A DNA stretch of 31,592 nt, taken from the NCBI RefSeq assembly GCF_035762905.1, contig NZ_DASUCC010000086.1, positions 1-31,592 of the forward strand. Direction: 5' to 3'. A program made the position numbers and the translations under genes. This DNA comes from DASYTH01 sp035762905 (GTDB lineage Bacteria > Actinomycetota > Actinomycetes > Mycobacteriales > Pseudonocardiaceae). Under the pieces are notes generated by a model, which did not search any database, had not been told where the DNA came from, and was given only the letters and a program-made list of their open reading frames with translations. Shown here in pieces: positions 23,665 to 29,909 of this stretch; position 1 is the stretch's first letter; every line of letters begins with the position of its first letter.

Positions 23665-24391
23665 ACGGCGTCTTCGGCCGCTCCTGCAGCTCGCCGTCCA
23701 CGAAGATGTCCACCTTCTCGTTGTAGAAGCAGGCCAGCCCGGCGATCTTCTGGCTTTCCGGCACCGGGTACCGGTAGCACCACACCAGGTCCCGGTGCTC
23801 CACGTCGCCGATCGCGATGTTCCAGTAGCTCGCGGTTCCCTTGTACGGGCACATGGTCGTGGTGTGCGACGGGCGCAGCAGGTCCAGCCGCACGTCGGTC
23901 AGCGGCAGGTAGTACCGCGGCGGAAGGCTGGTCTCGAACAGGATCCGCGGCGCGCGCGAGTCGGCCACCCGCACCCCGTCGACCTCGACCACGACGTGCC
24001 GGCTGCTGGCCAGGACGTCCACCCGCTTGTACGGGTCGCGCGGGTGCACGTAGACCGGCTCGTCCTCCTCGAGCCACTCGTCCATCGCCGACCAGTCCAG
24101 CCGCACCAGGTCGCGCAGCTCGAGGATCGGCGAGTCGCGGTAGCGCACCGCCGCCCCCTTGGCCACGTGCCCGTCGACCACCACGTCGTAGATCGTGCCG
24201 GCGCCGCGGCTGGGCGAGTGCGTGCTCTCCCCGGTGGCCTCCAGCTTGGCCGCCAGGTCCGCGGCGGGCAGATAGTAGGCGGGGTAGTAGGGCACCTCCC
24301 AGACCAGCGAAGGCCGGGTCGACTCGGCCACCAGCCGCCCGGCCAGGTACACCCGCACCCGCTTGGCGCTGACCTCCACCCGCGGGGTCAT
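23657..24391 (-). CDS. DUF427-domain protein (tandem domain)
   Basis: The protein has 244 residues with two copies of the small DUF427 beta-barrel. Copy one spans about 3-100 (RVEVSAKRVRVYLAGRLVAEST, YYPAYYLPAADL, GAGTIYDVVVDG). Copy two spans about 129-240 (VVVEVDGVRVADS, PPRYYLPLTDV, MCPYKGTASYWNIAIGD, CFYNEKVDIFVDGE). The biochemical role of the family is unknown. The ATG at 24391 overlaps the stop of the DJ-1-like gene upstream (ATGA), so both are co-translated. It ends inside the 3' end of hrpA (8-bp convergent overlap). The family call is firm; the function is not known. Confidence 0.88.
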   Translation of the reverse strand: MTPRVEVSAKRVRVYLAGRLVAESTRPSLVWEVPYYPAYYLPAADLAAKLEATGESTHSPSRGAGTIYDVVVDGHVAKGAAVRYRDSPILELRDLVRLDWSAMDEWLEEDEPVYVHPRDPYKRVDVLASSRHVVVEVDGVRVADSRAPRILFETSLPPRYYLPLTDVRLDLLRPSHTTTMCPYKGTASYWNIAIGDVEHRDLVWCYRYPVPESQKIAGLACFYNEKVDIFVDGELQERPKTPFS

Positions 24392-25035
24392 GACCGGACC
24401 GCATCGCGCCGGGCGGCGACCAGGTCGCGCAGCGTCTGGACCACCTCGTCGGACGCCTTCTCCAGCGCGCCGCTGTCGAACGGCGGCTGCGGGTCGTACT
24501 CGATGCCGAGCTGCACCGCCCGCGCCGCGGGCTCCCCCGCGATCCGGCCGGCAAGGGACAGGGCCATGTCGATGCCCGAGGACACGCCGGCCGCGGTCAC
24601 GTACTTGCCGTCGAACACCACCCGCTCGGTCACCGCCGTCGCGCCAAGCTCGGTCAGCAGGTTCCGGCTGGACCAGTGCGTGGTGGCCCGGCGGCCGGTG
24701 AGCAGCCCGGCCGCGGCCAGCACCAGCGACCCGGTGCACACCGACGTGGTCCACGTGGTGCCGGGATCCACCGCGCGCAGCCAGTCCATCAGCGGCCCGC
24801 CGGACAGATGCTCGCGCGCACCAGGGCCGCCCGGCACCAGCACGATGTCCGGGGCGCCGACCTCGTCGAAGGTGGCGTCCACGACCAGCCCGAGGCTGCC
24901 GAGCTCGGTGCGCACCGTGCCGGTGCGCGCGCCGACGTGCACGATCCGGATCCCCGGCAGCATGCCGAGCACCTGGTAGGGGCCGACCGCGTCGAGCGCG
25001 GTGATCCGGTCGTACAGCGGGATCGCGACCTGCAT
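24388..25035 (-). CDS. DJ-1/PfpI-family protein, isonitrile-hydratase-like
   Basis: This 215-residue glutamine-amidotransferase-like fold has the nucleophile elbow SVCTGSLVLAAAGLL with Cys100. Asp15 (YDRITALDAVGPYQVL), Cys100 and Thr101 line up with the Asp-Cys-Thr set described for Pseudomonas isonitrile hydratase, and the VPGGPGAREHL loop is also typical. Members may alternatively be transcription-factor sensor domains lacking the HTH, or glyoxalase-like enzymes; here there is no HTH. GGAGGTG lies about 11 nt before ATG 25035, overlapping the end of the I9-like gene 3 bp upstream. It forms an operon with the subtilase, I9-like and DUF427 genes. The substrate is not certain. Confidence 0.85.
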   Translation of the reverse strand: MQVAIPLYDRITALDAVGPYQVLGMLPGIRIVHVGARTGTVRTELGSLGLVVDATFDEVGAPDIVLVPGGPGAREHLSGGPLMDWLRAVDPGTTWTTSVCTGSLVLAAAGLLTGRRATTHWSSRNLLTELGATAVTERVVFDGKYVTAAGVSSGIDMALSLAGRIAGEPAARAVQLGIEYDPQPPFDSGALEKASDEVVQTLRDLVAARRDAVRS

Positions 25036-25038
25036 CGG

Positions 25039-25284
25039 CTACTGCACCTCCGAGTCGGGCGGCGGCACACCGGGACCGCGCTGGCGTTCGACCTCGGCCA
25101 CACCGGGCACCGACCCCAGGTTCGGCAGCGCGGCCTCCTCGACCGTGCCGGTGACCACACCGAGCGGCTCCAGCACGCCGTCCACCCGCATGCCGGCGTC
25201 GCGCAGCCCGGCGACCACCTCGTCCAGCCCGTCCAGATGGTCGTCGGCGACCGAGACGACGACGCCGACCGGTTCCTGGTCCAC
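25039..25284 (-). CDS. Small inhibitor-I9 / subtilisin-propeptide-like protein
   Basis: This 81-residue protein fits the I9 propeptide pattern: VGVVVSVADDHLDGLDEVVAGL (beta strand plus helix), GMRVDGVLEPLGVVTGTV (two strands), then VPGVAEVERQR (final helix/strand). The ending PGVxxVE is typical of the strand that enters a subtilase active site. GAGGAG sits 6 nt before the GTG start, 15 nt after the stop of the S8 peptidase gene. It probably serves as a separately encoded chaperone or inhibitor for that enzyme. Such short proteins near S8 genes are sometimes auto-annotated as ketohydroxyglutarate aldolase, which the length and sequence do not support. The functional claim is inference from pattern and position. 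Confidence 0.68.
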   Translation of the reverse strand: MDQEPVGVVVSVADDHLDGLDEVVAGLRDAGMRVDGVLEPLGVVTGTVEEAALPNLGSVPGVAEVERQRGPGVPPPDSEVQ

Positions 25285-25299
25285 CGGCGGCTCCTCGGA

Positions 25300-26487
25300 T
25301 CAGGGTGCCTGTACCAGACCCGACCCTACATCCGTGCTGGGCAGTCGCAGCCGCTTCGCGGTCTGCGCGAGCCGGGCCCACAGCTCGTATCCGCGGGCGC
25401 CGGTGGCCTGCGCGACCAGCGCGGCGACCCCGGCCACGTGCGGGGTGGCCATGCTGGTTCCGCTGATTCGCCGGTGCCCCAACGGAACCGGCCAGCTCGA
25501 GTACACGTCCACGCCCGGCCCGGCCAGGTCCACCGCGCCGGCCACGTCCTCCGTGCCGCAGGAGAAGTCGGCGATCGCGAGCTTCACGTCCAGCGCGCCC
25601 ACCGCGAGGATCGACGGGCAGTTGGCCGGGTGACCGACCGGTGCGGTCCGACCGGCCGACCGGCTGCTCTCGTTGCCGGCCGCGGCGATGATCAGCGTGC
25701 CGCGCTCGATGGCCCGCTCCGCGGCGCGCTCGAACGTGCGCGAGTACGGCTGGCCCACCTGGGCCGGGGCGCCCAGCGACATCGAGATCACCGAGCAGCC
25801 GTTGGCGATCGCCCAGGCGATCCCGGCCAGGATCCCGCCGTCCGAGCCGGAACCCTGGTTGGACAGCACCTTGCCGGCGTAGATCTCCGCCTCGTACGCC
25901 ACGCCGTAGCCGGGCCCGCCGGCCACCTGACGCGGCCCGCACGCGGTGCCGACGCAGTGCGTGCCGTGCCCGTGGCCGTCCTGCGCCTCCTGGCCCTCGA
26001 TGAACGAGCTGGACGTGACGATCCGCCCGATCAGGTCCGGGTGCGCCAGGTCCAGGCCGGTGTCCAGCACGGCGACCCGGACGCCCTTGCCGCTGGCGCC
26101 GCTGCGGGTCGCGCCGATCACCTGCAGGCCCCAGGTGTAGGTGGTCTCGTCGACCTGGGTCGACTCGGCGACGGCCTGCGCGGTCGGCTCGATCGCGTGC
26201 ACGACGCGCTCCGGTTCGATCAGCGCGATCGGGCCGGGCTCACCGGCCGCCCTGGCCAGTTCCCGGACCTGGTTGCTGTCCGCGGACACCACCGCGACGC
26301 CCAGCTCGTGCAGGATCACGCCGTCCAGGTCGGACGGCGGCGCGACCGGTGCCACGCCCACGTCGGCCGTGCTCCAGGTCCGGATCCCGGCCCGGCTGAC
26401 CAACTCCCTGGCCCCCGCGGCCACGGCGTCGTCCTCGAGCAGTACCAGGTATCGGCCGGTGGTCGTGCCGGCTGCCGGTTCGGTCAT
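25300..26487 (-). CDS. S8-family subtilisin-like serine protease, apparently intracellular
   Basis: The protein has 395 residues. The N-terminal 100 residues resemble an I9-type prodomain (GRYLVLLEDDAV, VAVVSADSNQVRELARA). The catalytic domain spans 115-390 with Asp142 (VAVLDTGLD), His174 (GHGHGTHCVGT), oxyanion Asn272 (AAAGNESS) and Ser345 (ISGTSMATPHVAG), all intact. No signal peptide or membrane helix is visible, so it should act in the cytosol unless exported by another route. It is the first full gene of a four-gene minus-strand operon with the I9-like, DJ-1-like and DUF427 genes. The ATG at 26487 directly follows a TAG of a possible 17-codon ORF. The natural target is unknown. Confidence 0.92.
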   Translation of the reverse strand: MTEPAAGTTTGRYLVLLEDDAVAAGARELVSRAGIRTWSTADVGVAPVAPPSDLDGVILHELGVAVVSADSNQVRELARAAGEPGPIALIEPERVVHAIEPTAQAVAESTQVDETTYTWGLQVIGATRSGASGKGVRVAVLDTGLDLAHPDLIGRIVTSSSFIEGQEAQDGHGHGTHCVGTACGPRQVAGGPGYGVAYEAEIYAGKVLSNQGSGSDGGILAGIAWAIANGCSVISMSLGAPAQVGQPYSRTFERAAERAIERGTLIIAAAGNESSRSAGRTAPVGHPANCPSILAVGALDVKLAIADFSCGTEDVAGAVDLAGPGVDVYSSWPVPLGHRRISGTSMATPHVAGVAALVAQATGARGYELWARLAQTAKRLRLPSTDVGSGLVQAP

Positions 26488-26541
26488 CTACTCCACCCTC
26501 TTCCCAGGCGTCCCAGGCCCTCGCAACTCCGATTCGTCCAT
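26488..26541 (-). CDS. Possible 17-residue leader peptide upstream of the S8 protease
   Basis: ATG 26541 is preceded by CAGGAG with 6-nt spacing and reads 17 codons (MDESELRGPGTPGKRVE) to a TAG that directly abuts the ATG of the protease gene. The ribosome site of this mini-ORF is better spaced than that of the protease (GGAG only 3 nt away), so translation coupling is plausible. The ORF is very short and could be chance. Confidence 0.3.
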   Translation of the reverse strand: MDESELRGPGTPGKRVE

Positions 26542-26591
26542 CGGCGACTCCTGGAGTGCTGTGAGGGGGGCCACACGGTTTTCCCGACGTT

Positions 26592-26597
26592 TACTGT
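26592..26597 (+). promoter_or_regulatory. -10 box of a probable leaderless mshC promoter
   Basis: TACTGT is followed by 6 nt and then ATG 26604, with no ribosome-binding sequence. The surrounding TTTTCCCGACGTTTACTG is AT-richer than its flanks. No clear -35 is visible. Confidence 0.45.
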
Positions 26598-26603
26598 CGA
26601 CGT

Positions 26604-27854
26604 ATGCAGACCTGGCAACCCGTTCCGGTTCCAGCCGTCCCCGGGACGCCGCGACCACTGCGGCTCTACGACACGGCTTCCCAGGAGATCCGCCCGACCG
26701 CACCGGGACGGACGGCCACGATGTACGTCTGCGGGATCACCCCGTACGACGCGACGCACCTCGGGCACGCCGCCACCTATCTCGCCTTCGACCTGGTGCA
26801 CCGGTTGTGGCTGGACAACGGCCACGAGGTGCACTACGTGCAGAATGTCACCGACGTGGACGATCCGCTGCTGGAGCGGGCCGCGCGGGACCAGTCCGAC
26901 TGGGTGGTGCTCGCCATGCGCGAGACGGCGCTGTTCCGGGAGGACATGGAGGCCCTGCGGATCCTGCCGCCGCGCGACTACATCGGCGCGGTCGAGGCCG
27001 TCCCGGAGATCACCGAGGTGATCGCCAAGCTGATCGCGTCCGGGGTCGCCTACCGAGCCGCCGACGACACGTATCCGGACGTGTACTACGACCACGCGGC
27101 CACCCAATGGTTCGGGTCGGAGTCCAACTACGACGAACCGACCATGCGCACGCTGTTCGCCGAACGTGGCGGGGATCCGGACCGGCCGGGCAAGCGGCAC
27201 CCACTGGATCCGCTGCTCTGGCGGATGGCCCGCCCGGGCGAGCCGAGCTGGGACAGTGAGCTGGGGCCGGGCCGGCCGGGCTGGCATGTCGAGTGCAGCG
27301 TGATCGCGCTCAACCGGCTGGGCATGGGCTTCGACGTGCAGGGCGGCGGGTCCGACCTGATCTTCCCGCACCACGAGTTCAGCGCCGCGCACGCCGAGGC
27401 GCTGACCGGTCAGCATCCGTTCGCCCGGCACTACGTGCACGCCGGGATGATCGGCCTGCACGGCGAGAAGATGTCCAAGTCGCGCGGGAACCTGGTGTTC
27501 GTGTCCAAGCTGCGCGGGGACGGCGAGTGCGGCGGCGTCGATCCGATGGCGCTGCGGCTGGCGCTGCTGTCCGGGCACTACCGGACCGACCGGGAGTGGA
27601 CGCCGGACGTGCTGGCGGCCGCGACCGCCCAGCTGGCCGCCTGGCGTTCGGCGCTGACCCGGCCGGCCGGGCCGCCGGCCACCGACACCGTGGCCCGGCT
27701 GCGCACCCACCTGTCCGATGATCTGGACACACCGAAGGCCCTGCTGGCGGTGGACGCCTGGGTGCGTGAGGCCGGGACCGGTCGGGGTCGGGACGCCGAC
27801 GCCCCCGGGTTACTCCGCGCCGCGGTGGACGCGCTGCTCGGGATTGAGCTGTAG
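26604..27854 (+). CDS. mshC: Cysteine:GlcN-Ins ligase MshC (mycothiol biosynthesis)
   Basis: MshC joins L-cysteine to 1D-myo-inosityl 2-amino-2-deoxy-alpha-D-glucopyranoside with ATP, the penultimate step to mycothiol, the actinobacterial thiol. It has 416 residues, derived from CysS. Landmarks: Zn ligands Cys43 (VCGITPY), Cys231 (WHVECS) and His256 (FPHHEFS); the HIGH-equivalent THLGH (51-55); and KMSKS (289-293). The MshC-specific N-terminus (SWxxPxVP-like WQPVPVPAVPG, then LRLYDT) and the short length compared with CysS separate it from cysteinyl-tRNA synthetase. It appears leaderless. Its last 45 bp overlap the convergent MFS gene. The mshC-PAC2-metH proximity is a known actinobacterial neighbourhood. 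Confidence 0.94.
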   Translation: MQTWQPVPVPAVPGTPRPLRLYDTASQEIRPTAPGRTATMYVCGITPYDATHLGHAATYLAFDLVHRLWLDNGHEVHYVQNVTDVDDPLLERAARDQSDWVVLAMRETALFREDMEALRILPPRDYIGAVEAVPEITEVIAKLIASGVAYRAADDTYPDVYYDHAATQWFGSESNYDEPTMRTLFAERGGDPDRPGKRHPLDPLLWRMARPGEPSWDSELGPGRPGWHVECSVIALNRLGMGFDVQGGGSDLIFPHHEFSAAHAEALTGQHPFARHYVHAGMIGLHGEKMSKSRGNLVFVSKLRGDGECGGVDPMALRLALLSGHYRTDREWTPDVLAAATAQLAAWRSALTRPAGPPATDTVARLRTHLSDDLDTPKALLAVDAWVREAGTGRGRDADAPGLLRAAVDALLGIEL

Positions 27855-28958
27855 CGCGACCGGCACCACCAGCGCCAGCAGCCCGGCCGGGATGAGGAAC
27901 GCGGCCGCCGGGGACAGGTGGTAGACCGGGGTGAGCGCCACCGGGGTCAGCGCCAGGCCGAAGAACCGGAAGGCCTGGACCACCGAGATGTCCCCGGACC
28001 GGTTCCCGCCGTCGCCGGACAGCACCAGCGCGTTCACCCCGACCAGCAGGAACTGCGTCGCGACCCCGGCCAGCGCCCACAGCACGGCGACCGCCGGCAG
28101 CCACGGCAGCACCCCGACCAGCGCCACCGGAACCGCGCCGGCCAGCGCCCCGGCCAGCACCGAGACCCGGCCGCCGAACCGGTCGATGAATCGCCCCACC
28201 GGCCGCGCGGAGAGCAGCCCGAGCACCCCGAACCCGGTCAGCAGCAGGCCCCGGGCGCCGGCGCCGAGCCCGAAGGCGTCCTCGAGCTGAAAAGCCACCA
28301 GGAACGAAACGCCGCCGAGGCAGGCCCAGCCGACCAGCGCGACCACACCCATCAGCAGCACGGCCGGCCGCCACGCGGCGCGTAACCGGGCCGGCTCACC
28401 GGCCGATCGGTCCGGCATCTGCGCCGGTAGTCCGGCGGCGGCCAGCGCCAGCGCCACCAGGCCGACGCCGACGAACGCCAGCCGCCAGGTGACCTCGGCG
28501 GCCAACCCGCCGAGCAGCGGCGCGCTGGTCTGCCCGGCGGCCTGCAGCGAGGAGAACAGGCCGAGCGTGCGGCCCAGCCGGTGTGCCGGGGCGGCGGCCG
28601 CGATCGCGGCCAGCAGCAGCGGGGTGGTGAACGCGTTCGCCGCGCCCTGCACCACCCGGCCGGCCAGGAACAGCGGAAACCAGGTCGACACCGCGCACAG
28701 CACCGAGGACGCCACGTAGACCAGGTACGCGGTCCGCACGCTGCGTCGCGCTCCCCAGCGCGCGCCCAGCGTCCCGGACACCAGCATCAACCCGGCGAAC
28801 GGCACCAGGTAGGCGGTCAGCGAGCCGGCCGCGGTGGCGGCCGAGACCCCGAAGTCGGCGCCCAACTCGGGCAGCATGGCCACGGTGACGCCGCCCCCGA
28901 ACGGGCCGAGGAAGCCGCCGGCGTAGAGCCCGGCGATGGCCGCCCGGCGCCTGATCAA
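27810..28958 (-). CDS. MFS transporter (drug/metabolite efflux type)
   Basis: This 382-residue major-facilitator protein has about 12 hydrophobic segments. Helix 1 begins at IAGLYAGGFLGPFGGG. The loop 2-3 signature is GTLGARWGARRS. Further motifs are FLAGRVVQGAANAF and GRFIDRFGGR in the second half. The best start is TTG 28958, which overlaps the PAC2 stop (TTGA). No ATG or GTG lies between an upstream stop region and helix 1 in this frame, and starting at later ATGs would destroy helix 1. It ends with a TAA inside the mshC coding sequence (45-bp convergent overlap). Substrate unknown. Confidence 0.87.
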   Translation of the reverse strand: MIRRRAAIAGLYAGGFLGPFGGGVTVAMLPELGADFGVSAATAAGSLTAYLVPFAGLMLVSGTLGARWGARRSVRTAYLVYVASSVLCAVSTWFPLFLAGRVVQGAANAFTTPLLLAAIAAAAPAHRLGRTLGLFSSLQAAGQTSAPLLGGLAAEVTWRLAFVGVGLVALALAAAGLPAQMPDRSAGEPARLRAAWRPAVLLMGVVALVGWACLGGVSFLVAFQLEDAFGLGAGARGLLLTGFGVLGLLSARPVGRFIDRFGGRVSVLAGALAGAVPVALVGVLPWLPAVAVLWALAGVATQFLLVGVNALVLSGDGGNRSGDISVVQAFRFFGLALTPVALTPVYHLSPAAAFLIPAGLLALVVPVALQLNPEQRVHRGAE

Positions 28959-29857
28959 ACTCCGGCGGGTCCCGGACCGCCGAGCGTCGGACCACCCGGG
29001 CGCCTGCGCCGCAGGTAGCGCTCGAAGTCGGCGGCGATGGCGTCGCCGCTGGTCTCGTTCAGCGGGGTCTCCGCGTCGCCCCGTTCCTCCAGTGCCCGCA
29101 CGTAGTTGCGCACGTCCTCGTCCTCGTCGGCCATCTCGGTGACCGTGCGCTGCCACTCCTCGGCCTGCTCGGGCAGCCCGCCGAGCGGCACCTCGACGTC
29201 GAGCACCTCCTCGACCCGGTGCAGCAGCGCCAGCGTCGCCTTCGGCGAGGGCGGCTGGGACACGTAGTGCGGCACCGCCGCCCAGATCGAGATCGCCGGC
29301 ACACCGGCCTGCACGCACGCGTCCTGCAGCACGCCCACGATCCCGGTCGGGCCCTCGTAGCGGGAGCGTTCCAGCCCGAAGTGCGCCGCCGACGTCGCGT
29401 CGTAGGCGGTCCCGGTGACCGGCACCGGCCGGGTGTGCGGTGTGTCGGCGAGCAGTGCACCCAGCGTCACCACGGTGGTCACCCCGAGCCGGTCGACGTG
29501 GTAGAGCAACTCGCCGCAGAACTTTCGCCAGCGCATGTTGGGCTCGATGCCGTGCATGAGCACGACGTCCCGGTTGGCGCCGGGCGGCCGGCACACCAGC
29601 AGCCGGGTGGTCGGCCATTCGACCCGGCGGGTGACCCCGTCCACCATGCGGACTGTGGGCCTGGTCACCTGGAAGTCGTAGTAGTCGTCCGGATCGATGT
29701 CCACCAGCGGCGTGGCGTCCCAGGTCAGCTGGAGGTGCTCGATGGCCGTGCTCGCCGCGTCGCCGGCGTCGTTCCAGCCCTCGAAGGCCGCCACCATCAC
29801 GGGGTCGACAAGGTCGGGCGCGGGTTCGGCCGGGTTCGGCATCTCCGGATCGGTCAC
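28955..29857 (-). CDS. PAC2-family protein (proteasome-assembly-chaperone-2 fold)
   Basis: This 300-residue member of the PAC2/DUF75 family is named for the eukaryotic proteasome assembly chaperone and is widespread in actinobacteria that carry proteasomes. Conserved pieces: VMVAAFEGWNDAGDAAS, DIDPDDYYDFQVTRPTVR, LLVCRPPGANRDVVLMHGIEPNMRW, VVTLGALLADTPHTRPVPV, AYDATSAAHFG and SIWAAVPHYVSQPPSPKA. The C-terminus is a charged tail (RRRRPGGPTLGGPGP). GTG 29857 is chosen because TAGGCT lies 7 nt upstream, as a leaderless promoter. It overlaps the MFS gene by 4 bp. Function in bacteria is not settled; chaperoning of the proteasome is only suggested by name. Confidence 0.88.
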   Translation of the reverse strand: MTDPEMPNPAEPAPDLVDPVMVAAFEGWNDAGDAASTAIEHLQLTWDATPLVDIDPDDYYDFQVTRPTVRMVDGVTRRVEWPTTRLLVCRPPGANRDVVLMHGIEPNMRWRKFCGELLYHVDRLGVTTVVTLGALLADTPHTRPVPVTGTAYDATSAAHFGLERSRYEGPTGIVGVLQDACVQAGVPAISIWAAVPHYVSQPPSPKATLALLHRVEEVLDVEVPLGGLPEQAEEWQRTVTEMADEDEDVRNYVRALEERGDAETPLNETSGDAIAADFERYLRRRRPGGPTLGGPGPAGV

Positions 29858-29909
29858 CCGGGTAAGCCTACGACCCGATGGGGTTTGCCGGAGATCGTAG
29901 GCTGGGACC
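29858..29909. promoter_or_regulatory. Symmetric divergent leaderless promoters for PAC2 and metH
   Basis: The minus-strand -10 TAGGCT (29870-29865) lies 7 nt before GTG 29857. The plus-strand -10 TAGGCT (29898-29903) lies 6 nt before ATG 29910. Both hexamers belong to a 9-bp perfect inverted repeat, AGCCTACGA (29865-29873) and TCGTAGGCT (29895-29903). The -35 regions are poor and would overlap inside the 52-bp gap. There is no room for a cobalamin riboswitch before metH. Confidence 0.6.

Noticed and set aside
26604..27854. Cysteinyl-tRNA synthetase (CysS)
   Set aside because: The length of 416 residues and the MshC-type N-terminus fit the mycothiol ligase better. CysS is longer and carries an anticodon-binding domain at the C-terminus.
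29858..29909. Cobalamin riboswitch upstream of metH
   Set aside because: Only 52 bp separate metH from the divergent PAC2 start, and the promoter looks leaderless. There is no room for the roughly 200-nt element.
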